Source: Leucobacter sp. (GTDB lineage: Bacteria > Actinomycetota > Actinomycetes > Actinomycetales > Microbacteriaceae). From it: a DNA stretch of 13,388 nucleotides. Shown one piece after another: positions 1-7,378 of the stretch. The position numbers and the translations under genes were made by a program. Location: positions 1 to 13,388 of the forward strand of contig JAPSIU010000047.1 in assembly GCA_031178565.1 (NCBI GenBank). The letters run 5' to 3'. The notes beneath the pieces are model-generated. The model did no database searches. It was not told where the DNA came from and worked only from the letters and a program-made list of their open reading frames with translations. The first letter of the stretch is position 1, and each line of letters begins with the position of its first letter.

Positions 1-1
1 C

Positions 2-925
2 TACGACAACATCACGCAGGCGTTCGGCAACACCCCGCTCGTGCGCCTCAACCGAGTCACCGACGGCGCGGATGCGGAGGTCTACGCCAAGCTCGAGTTC
101 TACAACCCCGCCGGCAGCGTGAAGGATCGCATCGGCATCGCGATCATCGACGCCGCGGAGGAGTCCGGCGAGCTGAAGCCCGGCGGAACGATCGTCGAGG
201 GCACGAGCGGGAACACCGGCATCGCGCTCGCGTTCGTCGGCGCGGCGCGCGGGTACCGCGTGATCCTCACGATGCCCGAGACCATGAGCATCGAGCGACG
301 CAAGCTGCTCGCCGCCTACGGCGCGGAGATCGTGCTCACCGAGGGTCCGCTCGGCATGAAGGGCGCCGTCGCGAAGGCCGAGGAGATCGCAGCGTCGACG
401 CCCGGCGCGGTCCTGGCCCAGCAGTTCGCGAACCCCGCGAACCCGGCGATCCACCGCTCCACCACGGGTCCCGAGATCTGGAACGACACCGACGGCACCG
501 TCGACATCCTCGTCTCCGGGATCGGCACCGGCGGCACGATCACGGGCGCCGGCGGGTACCTCAAGGAGCAGAATCCCGACGTGAAGATCGTAGCCGTCGA
601 GCCCATCGATTCCCCGCTGCTGACCGAGGGTAAGGCGGGCCCGCACAAGATCCAGGGCCTCGGCGCGAACTTCGTCCCCGACATCCTGGACCGCGAGGTC
701 TACGACGAGGTGATCGACGTCACTCTCGCCGACTCGATCGCCAAGGCGCGCGCGCTCGGCACCGACGAGGGCATCCTCGCGGGCATCTCGGGCGGGGCCG
801 CCGTGTGGGCCGCCGTCGAGGTGGCGAAGCGCCCCGAGAACGCCGGTAAGAAGATCGTGGTCGTGGTGCCCGACTTCGGCGAGCGGTACTTCTCGACCGT
901 GCTCTTCGAGGACCTCGAGGTCTAA
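2..925 (+). CDS. cysK: Cysteine synthase A (O-acetylserine sulfhydrylase), 5'-truncated by window edge
   Basis: This PLP enzyme makes L-cysteine from O-acetylserine and sulfide in the cytoplasm. The reading frame is already open at base 2 (YDNITQAFGNTPLVRL), so only a few N-terminal residues are missing; the GTG at 41 is an internal valine, not the start. Visible hallmarks are NPAGSVKDR with the PLP-binding lysine codon at 122-124, the substrate loop GTSGNTG near 213-233, the PLP-phosphate loop GTGGTITG near 524-547, and ISGGAAVWAA near the C-terminus. The protein ends at TAA 923-925 and its length fits the roughly 310-residue CysK family. It lies upstream of cysE in the same direction, so the two form the serine-to-cysteine module, separated by 123 bases of hairpin-rich DNA. 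A cystathionine beta-synthase role is possible for this fold, but the cysE neighbour favours CysK. Confidence 0.96.
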   Translation, partial: YDNITQAFGNTPLVRLNRVTDGADAEVYAKLEFYNPAGSVKDRIGIAIIDAAEESGELKPGGTIVEGTSGNTGIALAFVGAARGYRVILTMPETMSIERRKLLAAYGAEIVLTEGPLGMKGAVAKAEEIAASTPGAVLAQQFANPANPAIHRSTTGPEIWNDTDGTVDILVSGIGTGGTITGAGGYLKEQNPDVKIVAVEPIDSPLLTEGKAGPHKIQGLGANFVPDILDREVYDEVIDVTLADSIAKARALGTDEGILAGISGGAAVWAAVEVAKRPENAGKKIVVVVPDFGERYFSTVLFEDLEV

Positions 926-935
926 CACTCCTCTC

Positions 936-952
936 GGCGGGTCCGACCCGCC
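936..952 (+). terminator. Short GC hairpin just after cysK
   Basis: GGCGGGT (936-942) and ACCCGCC (946-952) form a perfect 7-bp stem with a 3-nt loop, 10 bases after the cysK stop. No T-run follows. It may act with the larger hairpin downstream as a 3'-end stabiliser or weak terminator. Confidence 0.45.
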
Positions 953-970
953 CTGGCACCCGGAGAATCC

Positions 971-1019
971 GCCCCGCCTCGTCCGTGTTCGACCCGCTCC
1001 GAAGCGGACGAAGCGGGGC
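971..1019 (+). terminator. Large intercistronic hairpin between cysK and cysE
   Basis: Arms 971-985 and 1005-1019 pair over 15 positions with a single mismatch (C978 opposite A1012). Inside the 19-nt loop, TTCG (988-991) can also pair with CGAA (1000-1003). The structure ends 29 bases before the cysE start and leaves the cysE Shine-Dalgarno free. It could be a partial terminator or attenuator that lowers cysE relative to cysK, or an mRNA-processing or stability element. No T-run follows, so a classical intrinsic terminator is not certain. Confidence 0.5.
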
Positions 1020-1048
1020 CGGTTCCCAGATCGATCCGAAAGGACCAC

Positions 1049-1618
1049 GTGAGCATCTTCTCCCGCATCCGCGAGGACGTCTCGGCCGCGCGCACGCGCG
1101 ATCCGGCTGCCCGGGGCGCGCTCGAGGTGTTCGTCGTCTACTCCGGCCTCCACGCCGTCTGGTGGTACAGGATCTCGCACGCGCTCTGGAATCGCGGATT
1201 CCGGTTCCTCCCCCGCGCGATCTCGCAGCTCACCCGTTTCTTCACCGGTATCGAGATCCACCCGGGCGCGACGCTCGGCCGGCGCCTCTTCATCGATCAC
1301 GGCATGGGCGTGGTGATCGGAGAGACCGCGATCGTGGGCGACGACGTCCTCATCTACCACGGCGTCACGCTCGGCGGCACCGGGCACGGCAAGACCAAGC
1401 GCCACCCGACGGTCGGCGACCGCGCGGTGATCGGCGCCGGCGCCAAGCTGCTCGGCGATATCGAGCTCGGCCACGACTGCGCGGTCGGATCGAACGCGGT
1501 CGTCGTGCACTCCGCTCCCCCGTGGACGACGCTCACCGGGATCCCGGCCCAGGGCCGCCCGCGGCGCGGCGCACCGCGGGCGGAGCAGCCCGACATGGCC
1601 GACTTCTACGTGATCTGA
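1049..1618 (+). CDS. cysE: Serine O-acetyltransferase
   Basis: CysE acetylates serine from acetyl-CoA to give O-acetylserine, the substrate of the CysK encoded just upstream. The GTG at 1049 is preceded by AAAGGA (1039-1044) at 4-nt spacing. The 189-residue product is of the short bacterial CysE type. The N-terminal helical part (about residues 1-65) carries the DPAAR motif at 18-22. A left-handed beta-helix of hexapeptide repeats follows, with FIDHGMGVVIGETA at 81-94 (His84 aligns with the catalytic His), VTLGGTG at 106-112, RHPT at 118-121 and IGAGAKLLG around 128-136. The residue aligned with the E. coli catalytic Asp143 is Glu69 (IEIHP), which I recall as common in this class. The C-terminus is an extended, charged tail after GIPAQ. 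The function is secure from motifs and context. Confidence 0.95.
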   Translation: MSIFSRIREDVSAARTRDPAARGALEVFVVYSGLHAVWWYRISHALWNRGFRFLPRAISQLTRFFTGIEIHPGATLGRRLFIDHGMGVVIGETAIVGDDVLIYHGVTLGGTGHGKTKRHPTVGDRAVIGAGAKLLGDIELGHDCAVGSNAVVVHSAPPWTTLTGIPAQGRPRRGAPRAEQPDMADFYVI

Positions 1619-1642
1619 GGTCGGCGGCGGGGCCGCGACCTC
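1617..1642 (+). terminator. Hairpin starting at the cysE stop codon
   Basis: GAGGTCG (1617-1623) pairs with CGACCTC (1636-1642) around a 12-nt GC-rich loop. The second arm lies in CCGCGACCTC (1633-1642), which is repeated directly at 1651-1660, so alternative pairings exist. A further inverted pair, GGCGGATC (1643-1650) and GATCCGCC (1671-1678), follows. Together these probably end the cysK-cysE transcript, although there is no T-run. Confidence 0.45.
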
Positions 1643-1687
1643 GGCGGATCCCGCGACCTCGACCGACGGCGATCCGCCCCGGCTCCC

Positions 1688-1693
1688 TATGAT
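1688..1693 (+). promoter_or_regulatory. -10-like hexamer TATGAT, probable leaderless promoter
   Basis: TATGAT matches the -10 consensus at five of six positions and ends 7 nt before GTG 1701. A transcript starting 7-8 nt after the hexamer would begin on or beside that GTG and so have no leader. No good -35 box is seen at 16-18 bp; TCGACC at 1659-1664 is too far away. The hexamer overlaps the alternative ATG at 1689, which argues against using that ATG. Confidence 0.5.
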
Positions 1694-1700
1694 CGAGGGC

Positions 1701-2189
1701 GTGAACCTTCCTCCCTCCGCACCCCTGCAGGAGCGCGTGCGTGCGCTTCTGAGCGACATGTATCGCGGGTACCTCGCGGGAAACCGCTCCGCCATCGATC
1801 GCCACCTCGCCCCCGACCTCACGATGTTCGACTCGGCGAGCCCCGGACTCGTCTCGGGAATGGACGAGCTCGATGCGTTGCGCGCCGGCCGGGGTTCCGA
1901 CGAGGCCGGCGCGTTCACCGAAACGGCTCTCGCCGTCGAACGGCTCGAGGCCCGCCGCATCGGGAGCGTCGTGTCCGCGCAGTGGTGGCTGCGGGTCGAC
2001 GCCGTCGACGCCGCGGGAGCCAGCGTGATTCCCGAGCTCACGCGCAACTCCGCGGTGCTCGTCGAACGCGATGGCGCGCTCCTCATCGCGCACCTGCATG
2101 AAGACGTGTGGCAGCCGCTCGGCGGGCTCGCCGCCGGCACGCCGCCGGACCTCCCGAGGACGGCGCCCGCCCTGCGCGACGAGAGCTAG
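1701..2189 (+). CDS. NTF2/SnoaL-like small protein (ketosteroid-isomerase fold)
   Basis: This 162-residue protein has an N-terminal helix pair (LQERVRALLSDMYRGYLAG), a DRHLAPDLTMFDSASPGL segment, and a C-terminal strand block ending in RNSAVLVERDGALLIAHLHEDVW. That order is typical of SnoaL-like/DUF4440-type NTF2 folds, which form small cone-shaped pockets. There is no signal peptide or membrane segment, so it should be cytosolic. I chose GTG 1701 over ATG 1689 because a TATGAT hexamer at 1688-1693 would place transcription initiation at about 1701; the alternative would add four residues (MIEG). It lies 100 bp upstream of hyuA on the same strand and may be a binding, isomerase or hydrolase accessory of that pathway. 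The specific function is unknown, and the domain call is by pattern only. Confidence 0.75.
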   Translation: MNLPPSAPLQERVRALLSDMYRGYLAGNRSAIDRHLAPDLTMFDSASPGLVSGMDELDALRAGRGSDEAGAFTETALAVERLEARRIGSVVSAQWWLRVDAVDAAGASVIPELTRNSAVLVERDGALLIAHLHEDVWQPLGGLAAGTPPDLPRTAPALRDES

Positions 2190-2236
2190 CGACTCGCACA
2201 CCCGCTTGTCACACGCAGTGCACGCCGCCCTGCCGC

Positions 2237-2259
2237 CGTACGCCGCCGACCCGTACGCT
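2237..2259 (+). promoter_or_regulatory. Possible hyuA promoter/operator: two CGTACG palindromes and TACGCT hexamer
   Basis: The 100-bp gap before hyuA contains two copies of the palindrome CGTACG, at 2237-2242 and 2252-2257, with centres 15 bp apart. The second overlaps a weak -10-like TACGCT (2254-2259). No convincing -35 box is seen. The pair might be bound by a regulator such as the PucR encoded at 5891-7378. However, CGTACG also occurs by chance elsewhere, for example near 6432 inside pucR, so this is tentative. Confidence 0.25.
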
Positions 2260-2279
2260 CCCTCCTACGACACGATTGC

Positions 2280-2285
2280 AGGAGG
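2280..2285 (+). promoter_or_regulatory. Strong Shine-Dalgarno AGGAGG fixing the hyuA start
   Basis: AGGAGG lies 4 nt before ATG 2290. This selects the start that gives MGYRVAMDIGGTFTD, the usual N-terminus of the family. The open frame continues upstream to 2071, but that stretch is arginine-rich shadow of the preceding gene. Confidence 0.8.
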
Positions 2286-2289
2286 ATGC

Positions 2290-4323
2290 ATGGGGTATCG
2301 AGTAGCGATGGACATCGGCGGGACCTTCACCGATATCGTCGTGCACGACACGGAGAGCGGCGGGCTCAGCGCTTCCAAGGCCGACACCACACCCGGCGAT
2401 CTCACCGAGGGCGTGCTCGCCGCGATCGCGCAGCTCGAGGTCTCCCCTTCGGAGATCCTCTCCTTCGTGCACGGCACCACCCAGGGACTCAACGCGCTCC
2501 TCGAGCGCCGCGGCTCGAGAACGCTCCTCATCGCGACGGAGGGCATGGGCGACGTCTACCGCATCGCGCGCGGCAACCGCACCCGGATGTTCGATATCCA
2601 CTACCGCAAGCCCGAACCGCTCGTCTCCGGCGACGACACGGTCGAGGTCCGCGGGCGGCTGCGCTACGACGGCAGCGAGCTCGTACCGCTCGACGCCGCA
2701 TCCGTGCGCGAGGCCGCTCGCTTCGCCCGCGAGGGCGGTTACGAGGCCGTCGCCGTCTGCCTGCTCTTCGCCTACGCGAACGATGCGCACGAACTCGAGG
2801 TGGAGCGAATCCTCCGCGAGGAGCTCTCCGAAGACGTCGTCGTCGTGCTCTCCCATCGCGTCGCGCGCGAGTGGCGGGAGTACGAGCGCACCTCCTCGAC
2901 CGTGCTGGAGGCCTACACCGGCCCGGTGGTGCAGCGCTACCTCGAGCGGGTCGAGGAGCGCTTCGAACACGAGGGGATCCGGAGCGGGGTGCAGGTGATG
3001 CAGTCCTCGGGCGGCATCGTGGGTGCGGACTACGCCGCCGCGCACCCCCTGCAGACCCTGCTCTCCGGTCCCGTCGGCGGGACGGCCGGCGGCGTCGCGC
3101 TGATGTCGATGCTCGGCCGTTCGCACGCGATCTGCATGGACATGGGCGGCACGTCCTTCGACGCCTCGCTCGTGATCGACGGCCGGCCCGACATCTCGAC
3201 CGACGGCCAGGCTGACGGATTCCCCGCGCTCATGCCGCTCGTGAACCTGCACACGATCGGCGCAGGAGGCGGCTCGGTCGCCTACTCGGAGGCGGGCGCG
3301 CTCCGAGTCGGCCCGCGCTCGGCAGGATCCCAGCCGGGTCCGGCCTGTTACGGGCGCGGGGGCGACGAGCCGACCGTGACCGACGCGAACGCGGTGCTCG
3401 GTCGGGTCGATCCCCTGCGCTTCGCGGGCGGGCGGTTCTCCCTCGACACCTCGGCGGCGGAGCAGGTCATCCGTCGGCTGGCCGCGGAGATCGGCATGGA
3501 CGGCACCTCACTCGCCGAGGGGATCCTCGACATCGCGAACGCGAAGATGGCGCAGGCCATCCGCACCCTCACCGTCGACCACGGGCGGGAACCCGCCGAC
3601 TTCTCCCTCGTCGCGTTCGGCGGCGCCGGACCCATGCACGCCGAGGCCATCGCCCGAGAACTCGGGGTCTCCGAGGTGCTGATCCCCGAGTTCCCCGGAG
3701 CGTTCTCCGCGTGGGGCATGCTCGGCTCCGACGTGCGGCGCGACCTCAGCGCCCCGTACTACGTGCACGAGCAGCAGCTCGATCCCGCGGATCTCGCGGG
3801 GGTCGTCCGAGACCTCACCGGTCAGGCGGACGACGAGCTCGAGCGCCAGGCCGTCCCCGAGGAGCGCCGCCGCTTCGAGCAGGCGATCGATATGCGCTAC
3901 GAAGGCCAGGACTACACACTGACCGTGCCGCTGATGCACGCGGATGAGCCCCTCGAGGGCGACTTCGTCCCCCGGATCGCCGCCCGCTACGGCGAACAGC
4001 ACCGCCAGCGCTACGGGCACTCGACGCCGGACGCGGATGTCGAGTTCGTCAGCATCCGCGTCACCGGCTTCGGAGCGAACGAGTTCGGTCACCTGACGGG
4101 AGAGCGCTCCCCCGGAGGCGACGAAGCCGACCGCAGCATCACGGTCGTCTTCGACGGCGGACGGTGGGAGACGCCGATCCGACGCCGCGACTCGCTGCCG
4201 GTCGGCGAGAGCGTGCCCGGCCCGATCCTCGTCGTCGAGAACACGACCACGAGCGTCGTCTCGCCCCGGGCGTCGATCCGGCGCGAGGCGCTCGGCCATC
4301 TCACCATGGAGGTGCAGGCATGA
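2290..4323 (+). CDS. hyuA: Hydantoinase/oxoprolinase family, alpha (HyuA-type) subunit
   Basis: This is the ATP-binding subunit of an ATP-dependent cyclic-amide hydrolase (N-methylhydantoinase, 5-oxoprolinase and caprolactamase are relatives; acetone/acetophenone carboxylases share the fold). The 677-residue length is normal for a stand-alone alpha subunit. The N-terminal domain has AMDIGGTFTD (6-15) and VHGTTQGLNALLERRG (60-75). The main domain has REYERTSSTVL (196-206), LLSGPVGGTAGG (257-268), MDMGGTSFDAS (283-293), IGAGGGSVAY (323-332) and SQPGPACYGRGG (347-358). VAFGGAGPMHA and EFPGAFSAWGM follow. The actin-like nucleotide motifs are intact, so it should bind ATP and phosphorylate the ring carbonyl. 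The stop overlaps the hyuB start as ATGA, indicating translational coupling. The substrate cannot be read from sequence; the HGTTQG variant differs slightly from the usual HGTTxATN. Confidence 0.93.
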   Translation: MGYRVAMDIGGTFTDIVVHDTESGGLSASKADTTPGDLTEGVLAAIAQLEVSPSEILSFVHGTTQGLNALLERRGSRTLLIATEGMGDVYRIARGNRTRMFDIHYRKPEPLVSGDDTVEVRGRLRYDGSELVPLDAASVREAARFAREGGYEAVAVCLLFAYANDAHELEVERILREELSEDVVVVLSHRVAREWREYERTSSTVLEAYTGPVVQRYLERVEERFEHEGIRSGVQVMQSSGGIVGADYAAAHPLQTLLSGPVGGTAGGVALMSMLGRSHAICMDMGGTSFDASLVIDGRPDISTDGQADGFPALMPLVNLHTIGAGGGSVAYSEAGALRVGPRSAGSQPGPACYGRGGDEPTVTDANAVLGRVDPLRFAGGRFSLDTSAAEQVIRRLAAEIGMDGTSLAEGILDIANAKMAQAIRTLTVDHGREPADFSLVAFGGAGPMHAEAIARELGVSEVLIPEFPGAFSAWGMLGSDVRRDLSAPYYVHEQQLDPADLAGVVRDLTGQADDELERQAVPEERRRFEQAIDMRYEGQDYTLTVPLMHADEPLEGDFVPRIAARYGEQHRQRYGHSTPDADVEFVSIRVTGFGANEFGHLTGERSPGGDEADRSITVVFDGGRWETPIRRRDSLPVGESVPGPILVVENTTTSVVSPRASIRREALGHLTMEVQA

Positions 4324-5906
4324 CCGCGATCGACCCCGTCCGCACGGAGATCATCCGCAGCGCCCTGCTGCAGGCCGCGGAGGACATGAACACGACGCTC
4401 ATCCGCTCGGCCTACACGCCCACCATCTACGAGGCGAAGGACTGCGCCGTGGCGATTCTGGATCGCGACCACGAGGTCCTCGGGCAGTCGAGCGGCCTGC
4501 CCATCTTCCTCGGCAATCTCGAGGAGTGCACCCGCGACACCGAGCGCAGGTTCGGGCGGGATGTCTGGCAGCCCGGTGACGTCTGGGTGCTCAACGACGC
4601 CTACATCGCGGGCGCGCACTTGAACGACGTCACGGTCTTCGGACCGGTGTTCGAGCGCGAGAACGGCGGCGAGCTGATCGGCTTCGCCGCGAGCCGCGCC
4701 CACTGGATCGACCTCGGCTCGAAGGATCCGGGCGGTTCGATGGACTCGACCTCCATCTATCAGGAGGGCCTCCGCCTCGGCGCGACCCGGATCGTCGCCG
4801 ACGGCGCTCCGGTGACGGCGGTCCTCGACCTGATCGCGAAGAACTCCCGCTTCCCCGAGCCCCTCCTCGGCGACCTCCGCGCTCAGACCGCCTGCATCCG
4901 CACGGGCGCCGAGCGCATGCGCGAGATCGTCTCGCGCTGGGGTCTCGACCTCGTGCACGAGGCGCGAGACGCGTTCTTCACCCAGACCGAGCAGCTCGAG
5001 GCCTCCGCCCTCCGGCGCCTGCCGACCGGCGAGTATCGCGCCGAGGGCTCCCTCGACAACGACGGGATCGACCTGGAGACCCCGATCCCCATCCGCGTGC
5101 GTGTGGAGATCGGATCGGACCGGATCCTCGTCGACCTCACCGAGTCGGCGGATCAGACGCGCGGCCCGGTCAACTGCGGCGCGGCGCAGGCCGTCGCCGC
5201 GTGCCGCGTCGCGTACAAGGCGCTGCTCAGCCCGGATGTCCCGTTGAACGGCGGCTCGTTCCGTCATCTCGACGTGCGGGTGCGCACGGGCTCCGTGCTC
5301 GCCGCGGTCGAGCCGGCGCCCGTCCAGTACTACTATTCGCATCTCGGCCTGCTCATCGACCTCGTGACCCGAGCGCTGTCCGAGGCGATGCCCGATGCCG
5401 TCGCGGCCGCGAGCTACGGCGATTCCCTCATCGTGCAGATGATGGGCGTGGATCCTCGCACGGGGCGCGCCTTCCTGTCGCAGGAGGCGACTGTCGGAGG
5501 GTGGGGGGCGTGGCGCGAGGGCGACGGCGAGAGCGCCCTCATCAACAATGTCAACGGGTCGCTGCGCGACATGCCCGTCGAGGTTCTCGAGACGCTCTTT
5601 CCGGTGCGAGTGGACCGCTACACGGTGAGACACGGCTCCGGCGGCGCCGGGGCCCGTCGGGGCGGTGACGGCGTGATCCGCGAGTACACGTTCGAGGCCG
5701 ACCAGGATCTGTCGCTGTGGTGGGAGCGTTCCGTCACCCCAGCATGGGGGCTCTTCGGCGGCGAGGCGGGAGCGCCGCCGAGGGTCACGCTGAACCCGGG
5801 CAGCGAACGCGAACGTCGTTTCCTGAAGGCGAACGCGATACCGGTGCGCGCGGGGGACGTGCTGCGCTGCGAATCGGGGGGCGGCGGCGGCTACGGCGCG
5901 GCCTGA
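4320..5906 (+). CDS. hyuB: Hydantoinase/oxoprolinase family, beta (HyuB-type) subunit
   Basis: This is the partner subunit of HyuA, thought to carry the metal site that activates water for ring opening. The start ATG 4320 overlaps the hyuA stop and has GGAGG at 4308-4312 with 7-nt spacing. The 528-residue length is normal for the family. Signature segments are DPVRTEIIRSAL (5-16), AKDCAVAILD (39-48), GDVWVLNDAYIAGAHLNDVT (86-105), SRAHWIDLGS (125-134), SIYQEGLRL (145-153) and a glycine-rich end GDVLRCESGGGGGYG. From what I recall of caprolactamase, the metal ligands would correspond to D41, H100, D103 and H128, and all four are present. The enzyme therefore looks catalytically complete. Its last 16 bases overlap the 3' end of the convergent regulator gene. 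Confidence 0.93.
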   Translation: MTAIDPVRTEIIRSALLQAAEDMNTTLIRSAYTPTIYEAKDCAVAILDRDHEVLGQSSGLPIFLGNLEECTRDTERRFGRDVWQPGDVWVLNDAYIAGAHLNDVTVFGPVFERENGGELIGFAASRAHWIDLGSKDPGGSMDSTSIYQEGLRLGATRIVADGAPVTAVLDLIAKNSRFPEPLLGDLRAQTACIRTGAERMREIVSRWGLDLVHEARDAFFTQTEQLEASALRRLPTGEYRAEGSLDNDGIDLETPIPIRVRVEIGSDRILVDLTESADQTRGPVNCGAAQAVAACRVAYKALLSPDVPLNGGSFRHLDVRVRTGSVLAAVEPAPVQYYYSHLGLLIDLVTRALSEAMPDAVAAASYGDSLIVQMMGVDPRTGRAFLSQEATVGGWGAWREGDGESALINNVNGSLRDMPVEVLETLFPVRVDRYTVRHGSGGAGARRGGDGVIREYTFEADQDLSLWWERSVTPAWGLFGGEAGAPPRVTLNPGSERERRFLKANAIPVRAGDVLRCESGGGGGYGAA

Positions 5907-7378
5907 CCTCGGCGACGATCGTCGATCATTCGTCGGGCCGCCACGTGGATCGCGAGCCGGTGCTGCGGATTCGCGGGATCGATCCCGATCGCACGGATCC
6001 GCTCGAGACGTGCGGTGACCGTATTCCGGTGGACCCCGAGCACTGAGGCGGCCTGCGCCGGACGATCGCTGTGATCGAGCGTCGCCACGAGCGTCTCGAG
6101 CAGCGTGCCGTCGCGGTCCGCGTCGAGCAGCGGATCGAGCAGCGCCCGAGCGGCCTGCAGAGGCTCCTGGCCGAGCAGGGCCGGGAGCGCCATCGCCGGA
6201 TCGAGGTCCTCGCCGAAGAGCAGGCGCTCTCCCGCGGCGACGGCCACGCGAGCGGTGCGGATCGCCTCGTCGAGCGCGGTGGTGAGAGGATCGTCGGCAG
6301 CGCGCACGGCGGAGACGCCGACGGCGATTCCCGGCACCCGGCGGTCGGGCTCGGCGAGCGTTCGGACGGCGTCGTCCGAAGCGCGTCCGGCGGCGCCTTC
6401 GCGCACCGGAAGCAGTGCGACCCACGCATCGCCGTACGGCGCGGCGCGGACGGTATGGGACAGCTGCGCGATGCGGCCCTGCACGACGGCGTCGAGGGCG
6501 TCGGACCGCTGAGCCGCGGCCGAGACCACGGCGACCGCCCGATATCGCTCGCCCAGCGTCCACCCGAGCGCGGCGAGACGAGAGCGCAGCCGAACCCCCG
6601 GGCGGCCGTCAGCCGACAGGAGTTCTTCGAGGAGAGCCGCCGCAGCCCGGGTCTCCTCTCCGAATGCGATGCGTCGCAGTGCGGCCCACGCGGTCAGCGG
6701 GGCGACGGCGAGACGCCCCACGGTCTCCACGGTCCGAGCCTGGTCGGAGCGGCTCCCCCTGGCGACGGCGATCAGCCGCGCCGGTCGCTTGCGCGAGGGG
6801 AACGGTACGGCGAGGTCGAGCACCGCCGAACCGTGAGCCGTCGATTCGGCCGCGATCTCCGCGGAACCGGCGATCCTCGCACCCGCATGGTCGACGAAGA
6901 CGAAGTCCAGGTCGGGCAGGAGCCGGCGGAGCGTCGCGAGCACGCTCCGCGGGCTCGCGGTCGCGACCCCGAAGGCGCGAGCCGCCGCGGCGAGCGTGCC
7001 CGCCTCCGAAGCCTCGTCGGCTGCGATGATCGACGCGACCCTCACGGCGGTGTCGAGCGGGCTCGCGTGGATGATGATGAGCGCGATGGAGAGGCGTTCG
7101 GCGAGCGCTCGCGCCTCGGAGGAGTGCGCGTCGCCCTCGGTCACGACGATGCAGGCCGCGGCGCGCTCCCACGCGAGACGAACCGCCCGATCGACGCGCC
7201 ACGGTTCGTTCGCGGCTGCGCCGGCCAGCACGACGGCCGTATCCGGGAAGATGCCATCCAGCTCCTCGAGTTCGCTCACGATCCGAACGGTCTCCACTCG
7301 GGCCGTGTCCGGCCCGGTGACCACCGCGGGCAGGCCGAGCCGCGTGACGACTTCTCCGACGGTCAGGCTACGGGGCAT
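5891..7378 (-). CDS. PucR-family transcriptional regulator
   Basis: This 495-residue protein has the PucR layout. An N-terminal PucR ligand-sensing domain (LTVGEVVTRLGLPAVVTGPD onward, about residues 5-125) is followed by a long middle region (about 150-370, the GGDEF-like part of CdaR/PucR proteins). The C-terminal HTH_30 domain (426-495) carries AASVLGVHRNTVTARLERI as the helix-turn-helix. PucR proteins control purine, allantoin, GABA and other nitrogen-compound catabolism, usually as ligand-dependent activators. AAGGAG (7385-7390) sits 6 nt before ATG 7378. The start overlaps the end of the DUF917 gene by 11 bp, so it belongs to the minus-strand unit. It probably regulates the hyuAB genes that face it and its own operon. 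The stop codon overlaps the hyuB end by 16 bp. Confidence 0.9.
   Translation of the reverse strand: MPRSLTVGEVVTRLGLPAVVTGPDTARVETVRIVSELEELDGIFPDTAVVLAGAAANEPWRVDRAVRLAWERAAACIVVTEGDAHSSEARALAERLSIALIIIHASPLDTAVRVASIIAADEASEAGTLAAAARAFGVATASPRSVLATLRRLLPDLDFVFVDHAGARIAGSAEIAAESTAHGSAVLDLAVPFPSRKRPARLIAVARGSRSDQARTVETVGRLAVAPLTAWAALRRIAFGEETRAAAALLEELLSADGRPGVRLRSRLAALGWTLGERYRAVAVVSAAAQRSDALDAVVQGRIAQLSHTVRAAPYGDAWVALLPVREGAAGRASDDAVRTLAEPDRRVPGIAVGVSAVRAADDPLTTALDEAIRTARVAVAAGERLLFGEDLDPAMALPALLGQEPLQAARALLDPLLDADRDGTLLETLVATLDHSDRPAQAASVLGVHRNTVTARLERIRAIGIDPANPQHRLAIHVAARRMIDDRRRGQAAP

Noticed and set aside
2071..2289. N-terminal extension of hyuA by 73 codons
   Set aside because: It overlaps the end of the NTF2-like gene, is arginine-rich and lies upstream of a perfect AGGAGG plus the family-typical MGYRVAMDIGG start.
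2286..3215. Alternative plus-strand start ATG 2286 just after the Shine-Dalgarno
   Set aside because: It opens a different, arginine-rich frame under hyuA; zero spacing from AGGAGG and no family similarity.
4089..6563. 824-codon open frame on the minus strand under hyuA/hyuB and the pucR end
   Set aside because: Arginine-rich, low-complexity translation with no domain. It is opposite strongly conserved hyuB and is a typical GC-rich shadow frame.
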